A program made the position numbers and the translations under genes. A stretch of 64,000 nucleotides of DNA. Source: Trichoplax sp. H2 (Eukaryota; Placozoa; Uniplacotomia; Trichoplacea). This document shows, one piece after another, positions 1 to 11,900 of the stretch. The stretch lies in assembly GCA_003344405.1 (NCBI GenBank), contig NOWV01000043.1:124001-188000 (forward strand), in the 5' to 3' direction. The notes beneath the pieces were generated by a model. It ran no database searches and was not told where the DNA came from. It was given only the letters and a program-made list of their open reading frames with translations. Positions within the stretch are counted from its first letter, which is position 1. The number at the start of each line of letters is the position of its first letter.

Positions 1-445
1 TGTGGTATAGACTCTATGCTAGAGTACAGATGACTATATACATTAAGGAATTGAGTTACTAATAAGGCTATAGGTAAAATAGAAAGTTAAATCATATATT
101 AGGATATGGTTAATTCATTGTACTTAGGCTAGTGTGAATAATGTCTACGTAAGCACTGTAGTCTTATCCATATTGGATTAATGATAGTCCGCAGTAGAAT
201 AGTCTTACTAAGAATAATTTAACTATGTGTAAAATAAGGTAAAAGGTTGCCATGCGGATTGTAGCTGCGAATGCTACGGAAAGTATAAAAGCATGCAACT
301 TTAGATTATTCAGTTAGTTCGTTCTAGAAGTCTTTAGTAGTAGTATTCGGTTAGAGTAGAGCTGTGAGTAGCTAATCTTTGTATAAGATTCAATAAAGCC
401 CTTATTTTTCTAAAATTTGGAATTTCTTGATTGGTATATGTCACA
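1..445 (+). mobile_element. LTR retrotransposon long terminal repeat, left end cut by window edge
   Basis: This stretch is the reverse complement, with moderate divergence, of 53273 to about 53720, so it is a dispersed repeat. It has LTR architecture: a TATAAAAG box at 284-291, an AATAAA polyadenylation signal at 392-397 about 100 bases later, and a short tail ending in TCACA at 445. The complete sister copy at 53273-53806 begins TGTGAT and ends ATCACA when read in element orientation, which is the TG...CA ending typical of LTRs. About 89 bases of the 5' part lie outside the window. I see no gag or pol reading frame to the right, so it is either a solo LTR or the right LTR of an element lying off the left edge. 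Confidence 0.7.
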
Positions 446-1540
446 GTTCCCAACTAACTTAGAGACCTATCGTAGTTGAACTAACTCTCGACTACACAAA
501 TAAGCTACTAATGAGTAATAGGTTTAAATACTTCACTTTATTTACGTTAAGCTTAGACTTAAAATGTACTAAAGAAAAACGTAAGAATATTCTTAGCAAT
601 AATAGTCAAGTGATCCTGCAAGTGACGAAATGGAGCTGAGCAGCTAAGCTAGTGCTCAGCTTTTTATAGTCTCAGCCTACGCCGATGGTGCGCTTATGAA
701 TATTCTTGACATAGCGACTTATACTGTATAGTATACATATCCTAGTATATCGGTGAGAATATTTATCTGTTGAGTCGCTTAAGCCATTCCGTAATAAACG
801 TTGAAAGTTAACATGATACAATTTGCTAGAAATATTCCTGTAATTTTCTTCTTAGAAGAATATCTTGAGTTCCAAACGGTAAAGGCACAATGTTTCTTAT
901 TCGAAATCCCACCGCTACCACCAATTGTTACACACATATTGTAAAATATGTACGAATTAATATACATAGTTAATGTGCTTAAGCGTATTTTAAAGAATTG
1001 AGAGAAGTTCATTTACAATAATATTTATAGTTTAATTTGGAATGGAATCAAAAGGTAACATCTGCTGTAACTTACGCGATTAATTTCGATAGTTTAATTA
1101 TGATTACTTTGCAACAGAATAAAATTTATGATTCTAACGCTATAAAACCATAGATTGTTCTGTGTAGCCTATCCTGCAGTTCGTTAGTCTAGTTGGTCAA
1201 AGTGTAGAAGTAGAGCTGTAATTGAATTAGGATGCTCAGTAATTGTGAGCAGTTTTAAATTATCTTAATAGTTTAGTTAATTGAAGCCGTATACTTTGCT
1301 CTCTTGTCATACTTTGATTGTATTTCAGTGCTTGCTGTCTTTAAAAAGCACCTTTTCCTATGTCATATTGTCTTAAATTAGAATTATTTCATTTCTAGCA
1401 AATTTCAAAATTTTTTTTTCAATTATCTCTATGGCAGATTGAGAAATTGTATTAAATTCAACACTGTTGAAAGAATAACTGTATGCAGTACAAAATTAAT
1501 GCATTTCTTAGTCATTGATAATTTTGGAAACTAGCAATAT
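446..1540. other. Non-coding stretch between LTR and TPR remnant
   Basis: No gene is recognisable on either strand; short open frames here (for example minus 779-1012) show no family resemblance and have noise-like composition. The only structure seen is a perfect 9-bp hairpin at 634-661 (AGCTGAGCA, a 10-base loop, TGCTCAGCT) followed by a T tract. Confidence 0.5.
634..661. other. Perfect 9-bp stem hairpin followed by T tract
   Basis: AGCTGAGCA at 634-642 pairs exactly with TGCTCAGCT at 653-661, with a 10-base loop, and T residues follow. It resembles the end of a pol III transcript, but no A or B box or tRNA fold was found upstream, so no function is assigned. Confidence 0.3.
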
Positions 1541-1733
1541 AGGTAATTTCAATTTTAGTTTTACTCCCAATAAAAATTACAAAATTCGACTTAAGCATTT
1601 ACTAAATACCGTGTACAATTCAATTTATCAGCAAATTTTCAGATTATAAAATATGCGTAATCGATGTATTAAACCAGCTATTTCTCTGCAGATAAATAGC
1701 TGGCAAGAAAAGGCGATAGACTATTATCAATCT
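1541..1733. repeat. 193-bp direct duplication, left copy, abutting assembly gap
   Basis: Matches 2091-2283 with only two substitutions seen by eye, at an offset of exactly 550 bases. It includes the start of the TPR reading frame (ATG at 1653, copy at 2203) and is cut off by the N run. The near identity and the abrupt end at the gap suggest an unmerged haplotype or contig-end overlap rather than an old biological duplication. Confidence 0.9.
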
Positions 1734-1753
1734 NNNNNNNNNNNNNNNNNNNN
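1734..1753. other. Assembly gap (20 N)
   Basis: A run of 20 N. The sequence ending at its left edge reappears 550 bases to the right, so the two contigs joined here probably overlap or represent alternative haplotypes. Confidence 0.99.
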
Positions 1754-2090
1754 AATATTAACGAGTGAGAATTCATGCTTTACAAGTTACATTAATTAGT
1801 ATAATACCATTACTAAATATACATGTCGATATTCTCAGACTTAGATAGCTACAAGCTATCAGGTGTTAAGACGCTTAACCTTCATCCATATACAGCTCAA
1901 TTTTTAGAGATTAACATACCTTATAAACCTACAGTAAATTAACTGCTAACAACTTCTATTTTTATCTCATTTCTACCATCCTATTATCAGCTAGAAGCGC
2001 ATTAAAACATAGCACATAACCTTATCTTATCTATTCATAAGCACTCATTAATTTACAGTTACTTAATTAGTAACGGCGTACCGTGACAAC

Positions 2091-2283
2091 AGGTAATTTC
2101 AATTTTAGTTTTACTCCCAATAAAAATTACAAAATTCGACCTAAGCATTTACTAAATACTGTGTACAATTCAATTTATCAGCAAATTTTCAGATTATAAA
2201 ATATGCGTAATCGATGTATTAAACCAGCTATTTCTCTGCAGATAAATAGCTGGCAAGAAAAGGCGATAGACTATTATCAATCT
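2091..2283. repeat. 193-bp direct duplication, right copy
   Basis: Second copy of 1541-1733. This copy continues without interruption into the TPR remnant, so it is the one in genuine context. Confidence 0.9.
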
Positions 2284-3303
2284 AGAAACCTAGATGATGC
2301 AATCTCTTATTGTACTGAAATATTAGAAAATATTTAAAAAGTACGTAGAAGATCTCTTTATCTTAATCGACTACAATTTGATGTTTATTTACTTATTGGT
2401 GAAATCCAGATAATACGATATAAATGGATGAAGCAGAATAATTTAATAAAAAAGCGCAAAGTGTAGCTGATAGGCTGCAGGAAGAAATATTAATTACTCA
2501 ATATTTAGACAGAAATGGCAATATGAAGCGATTACGAGGTGATTGGAATGGGGAATTAGAAGTTTATAATAAATTAATAGATATAAATTTGGATTGCATA
2601 GAAAAAAAAATTTAAGTATTCGCAATTCAAATGAAAATATAGGAACTGTTTATTGCGCTCAAGGTAGCTATGAAGAAGCTTTTACCAAGTATGAGAAATT
2701 GCTCAAGATTAAATTATTACTCCATGCTCACAATCTTCCTGAGGTTGCCAAACCTCATAACAAGATTGGAAAGGTGTATTGTAATCGGACAAAATATGCA
2801 GAGGCTATTTCTATACAAGAGATTTCGCTTAAAATTCAATTGTCAGTCTTTGATTACTTCCATTCTGATGTTGCGGTACCCTACATCAGCTGTGGCCTTT
2901 TCATCAAGGTCAAAATGAAGAGACGATTTCAATGTATGAGAAGTTGCCCAAGATCCAATTGTCACTCCTTGATTCCAATCGTCCAGAAATTGCCAAGTTC
3001 CACGATAACATTGGTCTCATCTATTTCAATCAAGGCAAGTATGGAATGGCAATTTCGATGCATGAGAAATCACCTCAAATTCGGTAGATAACTTTGGATC
3101 ATAATCATCATGATATTGTTACAACATATGGCAGCTATAATATATGGTAATATTGGTCTCATTGTTTCTAAACAAGGCATGCATGAAGAGGCTGTTTCCA
3201 TGCATAAGAAGTCACTTAAAATTCGATTATCAGTATACGATCACAATTATATTAGCTTTATGATAATTTTGATTATTAATACTGGCTTAATTTTGTTGAA
3301 ATA
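2203..3303 (+). pseudogene. Decayed TPR-repeat protein gene (kinesin-light-chain-like TPRs)
   Basis: The frame opens at ATG 2203 with a helical start (MRNRCIKPAISLQ...), runs 44 codons to a TAA at 2335, and then continues as recognisable protein only if the frame is changed several times. TPR units can be read: NIGTVYCAQGSYEEAFTKYE from about 2636, then KIGKVYCNRTKYAEAI, then NIGLIYFNQGKYGMAISM near 3010 in another frame, and NIGLIVSKQGMHEEAVSMHK near 3150. The spacing of about 42 residues and the N-I-G-x-x-Y...G-x-Y-x-x-A pattern are those of kinesin light chain, NPHP3 and nephrocystin-type TPR arrays, which act as protein-binding scaffolds. At least four frame changes or stops (2335, about 2440, about 2615, about 2900, about 3088) make it a pseudogene. 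Introns could rescue only some of these, since several breaks lie inside repeats without GT/AG pairs. No partner or catalytic domain is visible. Confidence 0.75.
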
Positions 3304-4251
3304 ATAAGAGCTATGAAAACAGGCAGAAATTTTGGGTATTTTATACTTAAAGTAGATTACACCGTCATTATCTTACTGTTTTAATTATCATATACTACGA
3401 GTGTCATTCTTACATAATTTGGAATGAATGGTCTGCCTGATTTGAACGAATAAATTTGATACTACGCTGGAGCTTATATGCACATTGCTCAATCATCAAA
3501 CGAGTATTTTTATAGATAATTTTAAGAACCGGTGAATTGACCATTTTCTTCATTTAATGTCATAGCTAGGACAATATCACTATGTATTAGTATCGATCTG
3601 CCTCAAAATTTGTAAATTCGAAAACAGCTATGCATATTCCGATTTAATTTCTATAATTTTAAGAAAATTAAATCATTATAACTATACGCATATCTTCCTA
3701 CTACAACGCAGCTTTGAAAAAGGATGTTTTATTATATCATGGAATGAAATAAAGATTTAAAATAGTAGATGTGATTAATTTCATTATGACACGAAGTTTG
3801 ATCTAACTATGCGAGTACTCAAGAAAGGTTTAATTTAGATGAGGCTAAAAATATCATCATTACATTATTTTATCTTTCAAAGGTTGCTAGTATTCATCGT
3901 CATGAATCAATTTTGATATATTTCTCGTATCATGATTGATGATAAAAGGATCTAGGATTGTTATTATGAAATAAGCGAAATTTTTACATGCGCGCATATT
4001 ATATTTCGCATTGATGGCTACAAAATGCCATTATCTGCTTATTAATCCTTGTCTAATATAATGCTTTTCGATAGTTACTAATCTTGTTATAGTAGCCACA
4101 GATCAATTTACTGTATTTTTGTTTTAATATATGTTTAACGTTACAAATAGTAACTTACTATCGTATGATAGGTCAAGTGGGAAAAATTCCTTGCATTGTC
4201 TCCTGTTTGCATGCACCGTCAGGCTCTACTGATATTTTAATTTTTATTTAG
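3304..4251. other. Gene-free spacer after the TPR remnant
   Basis: AT-rich sequence without recognisable exons on either strand; no repeats shared with the rest of the window were noticed. Confidence 0.4.
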
Positions 4252-4363
4252 GTGTGTTCAAGCTCAATTTAATGAATCGGCATGAGTATTAACTTTTATT
4301 GCTTTCAATGTTGAAATGACTACTGGTGCAGTACCATCATTTGGAATAAATGCGCTCACTTAG
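4252..4363 (+). pseudogene. Lone relic of ENT exon 14
   Basis: Preceded by a polypyrimidine tract and AG, this 112-base segment has exactly the length of ENT exon 14 and reads CVQAQFNESA, stop, VLTFIAFNVEMTTG...SFG, ending at the usual TAG. It lines up with (K)RVQARFSESAG...SFGL of the intact copies. An in-frame TGA replaces the glycine codon after ESA. No other exon of this copy was found nearby, so it is what is left of an ENT copy that once preceded ENT-1. Confidence 0.8.
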
Positions 4364-5981
4364 TTCAATAAGCAGTCAAATTATTTTTTCAGCTAAACTT
4401 AGTAGTGAAAATATTTGAGATTACAGTCAATATTGCTGTACTTCAGCACAGAATCTTAGTATTATAACAATTATACGGAGTGATATGGACTAAATCAGAT
4501 TTCTGCCAAGTTTTTCACCATGAAAAATTCATTATTTTGAGATTCTTGCGTAGATAAGTGTTAAAGATTTTGAATATCTTGTATTTCTACTATTACATGT
4601 CCCACCATATACTCGACAGCAATGCAGTTCTTTAAATCATCTGAACCTTTAATCCTTTAAATTTGATAACTCTAATTATCTAGAATAAAAATAACAATAG
4701 CTTTATACCTGATTATTTATCGTAATTATATTCTTGTAAGGGACCTTGTATTAGTTCATTGGCGTAAAAGAATTTACCGGCTTCAAATAAGTGGTATTGA
4801 TTGAATTACTAAAATTAATAATTTATTGATTTTTTAATTAAGTTTTCCTTCTTCATTCTCATGTTGACTGATCTGTCTCACTACAACACTACTTTTAACT
4901 GGAATTATCGACATTAATTGCAAGCATGTCTTTGCTTTTCCTCTATATTGGGCTCTGATAACTGCTGATAACTAACGTTATCGCATAAAATTCCAAATGT
5001 TATCATGAAAATGAAAACTGGTATTTTCTCCTTGAAAATGACAATCGTTTGAAGTGACATTTAAGCTATTATTGGCTGAAGCTTTCTTCTCAATATTAAA
5101 TCTACAAATCAATTTAGTCCAGAGATGATAGAAAACGCATATTCTTACCGCTAGGGCTTCGGATACAAGACTGTAGAATATATAATATTATTTCTGTTGC
5201 ATTTAATGAAAATCTTTATAGGATTGTACTTGTAACGGTTGATATTATGTTATTGATTTTCTTCATCCAATCGTACCAGAGGAATGTTATTCTTGTATAA
5301 TGATTTTATAAAGGTACTAACTTTATGAAGTAATTGAGGCACACATATATGTAACACATTAGAGATTTGCTTTAATTTGACAACTCAGAATTTTGAGTTG
5401 TTGGATTCCGAACTTAGACTTAAAAGGATCTACACGACATTGTATGACGTTCGGATTGACTAATTAGATATGTAGAATGTCATAAACAGTGGCCATTTCT
5501 TTGGTAGACAATCATTTTGTTGTAATTGTCGACATTACTCCTCAGGCAATTAGCAACAGCATCACTTACACGGGAATAATATAAGAATCATTTAAATAAT
5601 ATTATTTATTTACAGATCTCCTAATTAGGCGATTGTAAGCAATTCATTCATGTTGATAGTTGGCTAAACAAATAGAATATGCAATTAAATCATGTACGGT
5701 AATGAATGTAATAATAATACTATTTAATGATGAAATTGAATAGAATATTGTTCTCGATCACGGTTTACAAAATGATTGTACAATTTAAGGCGATATCAAG
5801 GTAAACTTGCTTTGATTGATACAATATAGCGTAGAATGCCTCTTTAGGCTTTTAATTTAGTAAGGATAATTATTTTCATCTTTCAGCTCTTTCACATTGT
5901 TACTATACTCCATTAAGTTGGACTAAATTTACTTGGTCGAGTGTAATCTAATCATGAATTGAGCGGCTTAATCTTTCCATC
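4364..5981. other. Spacer upstream of ENT-1
   Basis: No coding exon recognised. It contains one small dispersed repeat (5350-5402, inverted match near 61403) and must hold the ENT-1 promoter, but no TATA-like element stands out. Confidence 0.4.
5350..5402. repeat. Dispersed repeat with near-palindromic core
   Basis: Contains the 20-base near-palindrome CAACTCAGAATTTTGAGTTG at 5381-5400. About 50 bases around it match the reverse complement of 61403-61456 in ENT-5 intron 7, including the flanking ACACATTAG and GATTT blocks. This suggests fragments of a small non-autonomous transposon. Confidence 0.45.
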
Positions 5982-8900
5982 ATGACATCGAATTGCCTTA
6001 ATACTAGACCGGTTGACAGGTAAATTAATTACTAGTAGGATAAAAACTGTACTTGGACTATCCATGTAATAGAATAGATATCAAAGCTCTTCTATTGGCT
6101 TTCGTCTAAGTCTCATTTTTACTATATGTATTTTAATATAATGCGTAAATTTCCGATCATGATTGATTACGATAGAAAGGTAGTCGTACATGCTACCAGG
6201 GATCATATTGATGAGAACAGTGATGATTTAACTCATTTTTGCCCTAATCTATAATTCCTTGGCAATTATCAGCTTTACATTCATTGCCTTATTTAATTTT
6301 ATCAGCTTCAAAAAAGGTAGCGGTAGATGACTAAGGCTTTCTTATTTCCAATCTTATGCCGTAACTATCGCATCTCTAAGCAAGTTACAGACAAAGTATA
6401 TGCAGCAGCTATATCGTAACAATCTGCTGCAAATAATTATGATATTATATTCGTATTAACTCTATACTAAGCATAGAGTATTCATCTTAGCTGAATTTTT
6501 GCATCCTAGTCTTGATTAAACTTAATTGTTAATTTGTGAATAACCGAAATAAACGGTTTAGTACTAAAAGGTAACTCGTTCTTAATTATTTGTAATGTAA
6601 GCATAATCGCTTTAAAATTGGTTAAAGATTTGACTCTAGACGGATTAAAATTACTTAGAGTCCTATTATTTTAGTTATTACTCATTTTGTCTAATATTAG
6701 TAAATTTCTCGTTCAAAAGAACGGATACATACTCTACACAAAGCAACAAGTTAAAGAAAATTCATAATTAGATTCTCTTACTATTTATGCTTGTAGGATT
6801 GCCTTACTGATATGTCTCTTAGAGAGCTTTACTCAATTGACATGCTTAATTGATTTCATTAGATCTTATTTCTAAGAAATGATTTTAGTTATTTCTACAT
6901 TTTCTTATTTAGTATGACAAGTGCTGTACTGTACTGTACATGTTCATTCTTTCGTAAGTCAATTAAATATATTTAACGAATATTAATAATATTATTTTAT
7001 GTTTAACATAAAATTAACAAAAGGATATCTCAACAGAAACGGATAAACTATATTTAGATTAATAAATTACAGCAGTTAGTTAATGTAGTATTACTTCTAA
7101 ATACGGAATAGTTTATTTTTAGTAAAAGTATTAGTTTTCACTAGACTGTAGCCTAATTCTAAGACTGCAACATAATTCTAAATATGTTTGATCTATATTT
7201 AACAATTTACTCTGTGGAAATATCTTGTACTCTAGCTAACTTATACCGTAGCGCTAGCTTAACATAGAAGTAACCTATTTTCATGATTTATTCGAGCCTA
7301 TAAATAATTTCCTCGTTCTATGCTCCTAACGTTATAAAAGCTATCTTCTTTCGTCTATCTCGTTAGTTAGTTCTGATAGTTACACGGTAAGCTTGCACGC
7401 TTTACCTATTCTACACTACTATAGTTATTCGACTAGTCACGTCGTTACTCGCACTATAATCTTACACGATTATTCTCTTACACTAGCTTAATAAAGGTTA
7501 CTCTTCCGTTAACTATTCTATTGTACATTATTACGACTAATGCCGAACTCTTAACCTTTCGAAACATCACAGTTAATTTACTTTGTATTCCTTAATGCTG
7601 AAACCATGCCTATTACGCTCTTGAACTTCATCCATCTGATCATTTTGACATTGAATAACGTTTAAAGAGAGTTTGCTTTATTCAATTTGTAGCACATTAG
7701 TTTTAAGATGGACGATGTTTGTACTCCAGGACGTCATTTATTGATTAAGAGTACTGCATATCTACGGTAAAATTGAGTAATCTTTACTTTTCTTCAAGCG
7801 AATGTCAAGTTTCGTTCCGCTTGTTACTATAGTTGTCAACATGCTCTTCTACTGCATATTTGAAACAGCGAACACCATATTACATTTACTTTATTTTTAA
7901 GCCGATTTCATATACATAGTTACAGTATACTATATTGCGATAAGGGTTTGATGAAGTATAAGCAGCATAATTATCAGCGGCAAAGGTTAAATTCACACGA
8001 AATATCATGCTTAGGTAACAGAGAGATTTTAAAGAACAAGTATCGTATGAGAAAGAGAGAGAAAAACAGTAGTTGCAGTAAATTAGTGCATAACTAAACA
8101 ACTCAGTAGTATTAAACACTACAACGATTGTAGCAACTGGGCTATAAAGATAAGTCAGCGATCTTTGCACATTTAGAAGAGGACATTTGCAGAGCGTATA
8201 TCTGTACAGATAAATATATCGTATATTGTGATTGTTTAGGGTAGTACCTAAAAATTGCAGGCACTAACAAGTGCACTGTAAGTACTATAAATAACTAAAC
8301 TGAATAGTCTATATTTATATTGTGATACAAAAGATTGCCAATTATATCCTGTATGTATGCTATGCATCCGTGAACTAGTCTCACAGTAAGGTCCAATACA
8401 GTATAATTACCCACAATGAAGGCAGGCATAAATTGTTATTGCAAATTAATCTTTGAATGGCACAATTTCATATCTGAAATGAACATGGAAAGTAATGATT
8501 ATTTGCACTATATCCATTTGATTTACTGCCTCGATAGATAACATTTAAGTCGTGTGATCTTCATTTAATATAAAATTTCGAATGATTATCGTTCAGGTTC
8601 TCGACATCGCATTTAAATTACTTTGATTTAGAGCTTGGATAGGGGTTAATTGACGTCGGCATCTTTGTTAATTGTTTATTCTGTCCTCTATAATCCATTT
8701 AATTTGAATTTATTCGCAGGTATGATTAAATATACTTCACTTATATCATTCTTAGAATAGCTAGTAAATTAAATCACATTTTCACATCTTAAATTGTTAT
8801 TGAGTTTAATGTAGAATTACTTTTTCGGATTTCAACTGTTAATTTGTCATCTTGCCAGACTTGATTTACTCATTATGCACCTGTTTTTATTTAAATTTGA

Positions 8901-11900
8901 ACCTCCTTATATAATTTTACGTCATTTTCGATCAATTACAATCACTATCAGGCATTATCAAGTTCCTATCATCTCACGATGAGCAATAAATCTAATATTA
9001 GACTAATTGAAAGTTTTCTTATCAAACACTTACTCTATAATTTGGACATAAAAATCTTCCGTCATTGTAGGTACTACATAATTTTCACTATTTTCATCAT
9101 CCTCGGAATTGCCAGCACCTTGCCTATACATATATTTTATACTGCGTCATCGGTAAGATATCTATTTAATATTATCATTTTCTAATGTGGTAGTCTAGGT
9201 CATTGCTAAATTCATATACTGGTAACTGTTAATCATTTTTATCATCAAACAATTCGAACATGTGGCAGTACTACAAAGCCAAATTGAAAGGGACAGCATA
9301 TCAGTATGTGATTGAGAATTATTTGATGCTGGCTTATAGTTTACCTACACTGTTTGTAGGTGTTGTCAATCTTATGGTACTTCGATCGTAAGTTGATAAT
9401 AAAAGGCAGCATTAATGGTATAAATGTTAATCTGATTCACATCAAATCTGGAAATATCTAAGCTTGACTACCTTATTTTTGGTCTAGAATTGACGTTAGG
9501 AAGCGGCTTACATTTTCGGCGATTGTGATAATAGCCTCTCTTATAGCCACTACCATATTGGCAAAATTAGATACAACACAATGTACGTGTTTACTTTCTA
9601 TTGAATATTTTTATAAACGAAATCATAATATATTTGTTATTTTGCTTTTGTAATCTCAAATTATTTCTTTTTAAAAATGAGCCATAAAATGCTAGTCCGT
9701 CTAAAAAAACAACATGGATACGTAGTTATGCATGTTAAGGATTAAATTGATTGATAACACTGCATAAAGGATCAGTACTATAGATTAGCTTAGAGCAATC
9801 AAGTTATCAATTACTTTTAAGTTGAAATATTGTGTATAATTTTGAGTAAGGAGCGGTAGTATCCATAATTTTTTATTTTATTACTATAATCCTATATTAA
9901 TTCTATGGCTTGAATAATTGTCTTTTCTCATCTCTTGAAGTCCTATAGAGCTAATTTTAAATTTTAATTTGTTGTAGGGCAAAGAACCTTTTTGATTTTA
10001 TCCCTACTAATTGTCTTCCTGAACAGCGGTAAGTAAAGTGTCTTCGGATAGCCTTGCAATATTTGTATAGTACGTTACCGTCCTATTCTATCATTTTAAT
10101 GCAGAAAGCTATAAAATCTAAAATATACTGTCAAGAAGACAGTATATAGAAACGGAAATAACTGATATCGGCAACTTGTAAACAGATCGATAGTGATAAT
10201 TTTACAGCACGAAGTAGTTAAAATTTAATTCATTTCTATTGAAACGATTGCTTGAGATTAAATCACATCGTCTTTGTAAAATTTAGTGAAAGGTTATTAC
10301 AAATTTAGGCTTGTAACAAACAATTAAGCTTAAAGGAAACCTCAATTAGGGTTAAATGCTTCTTTATTTCACGAGAAGAAGACAACAACGATTACTAGTA
10401 ATCTATCAATCAGTTTTAAAGCCTCTTATTGCAATCCTATTTTTTTAGTTTTAACAATATTTATGAAAAATTAGGAAATCGAATTGATCTTAATGCAAAT
10501 TGTTTATAGTTATTTAACGGTAGCTTTTGTCAAGCTGAGGAGACTTGCTTAATTCTGTTTACCATTAATATCCAGTGTTTGGGAGTACCATGTATCAAGG
10601 AAGCTTATTTGGGCTAGCTGGTATATTTCCAAAAGAGTATACACTAGCATTGATTACTGGCCAGGTAAGAAATTTTTGATCAGTATTTAATAATTTGATG
10701 GTGGGAATAATTCGTTCAATTGATTCTGTTTGAAGTATACGCCGACTAGGCTAGCAATTTACTTAGAATAATAGCATTTATATTTTGATCAATTTTACTT
10801 ATTCTTTAATGCGAATACTGTAACTTGTTTTATAAATTATTTTAATTCTTTTACAGGCTCTTGCTGGTGTTTTTACAGCAGTAGTCAATATCATATCATT
10901 AGTCGGTAAGATATACACCTTTCCTTTGTTGATCATGGTATAGTGTCTTCATTTAGATACGGATGTCAATGTGTTTCTATTGAAGTAGCTATTTAAGTGG
11001 TATATTGTCTTTTCATCTTCAATTGCTGTCTTAAATAATATGTACGCAATAATATATTGACATCATTAGCAGTTTAACCTACGGCTAATTAAATAACATA
11101 TTTAAGAGCTAACATTACAGGTCCATTTAAGAGATAGATCATGATTATAACGGAATTAAGATCTTTCTTATACTGAAGACTTGTATTTATCGTATGCAAT
11201 TATTGCTCGCTCAGTAAATAATCAATTGAATCGAAAAATAAGAAGCCTAATCTATACGTTACGTAGTTAAGATCGAAAAACTAATCAAGTTATAAGAACC
11301 AGATTTTTAAAACCATCTACTTAAAGATAGCAAATAGAATGATGATTTCAATGCAACTAGAGGAAAATCAGGAAACAATTGTTTTCATCTTGTTAATTGC
11401 TTATATTATTCTAAATGACGAGCTAGATTAAACTAATATCTTAAACTGACTAAATCTATAATTTTCGCTAAAAAATTTTGCTTAAAGCTGATCTTCGATT
11501 TATAACCATATTGTTTTAAACATTATCTTAATCGGCTACTCTAATTGACACTCAAACACTATATCGATGAATTGAACTTCGAACAAGTTCAAATGTTACG
11601 AGTTTTTGTAGCTTTAAAATTAATATTTCTTAACAATTTGTTACAGCCACCCATTCTGCAAGTCATAGTGGTGTGGCTTACTTTACCTGTGGAATTATGT
11701 TACTATTGGTATCCTTAATAATTCAATTATTGCTGAAAAAGAATGTTAGTTTTTCGTTTACTATTCAAGAACCTATTTTCTTTTATTGGATAGAAATAAA
11801 ATATATTGTTGCCTTTCTTATTATTGAATTTATTGCGTATCGTAAAATTAAATTAGCCAAGTTTTCTATTTAGGCTTTCGCAAGATATTATATGGAAAAA

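Noticed and set aside
2670-2918. 82-codon plus frame inside the TPR remnant
   Set aside because: Out-of-frame shadow of the TPR reading.
5265-5295. Short match to ENT exon 12 (a GTACCAG-GG-ATG-T word)
   Set aside because: Similarity covers only about 25 bases and does not extend to the rest of the exon or to splice sites.
7886-8170. 94-codon minus-strand frame in ENT-1 intron 1
   Set aside because: Composition typical of AT-rich chance frames; no domain, no splice context and no similarity recognised.
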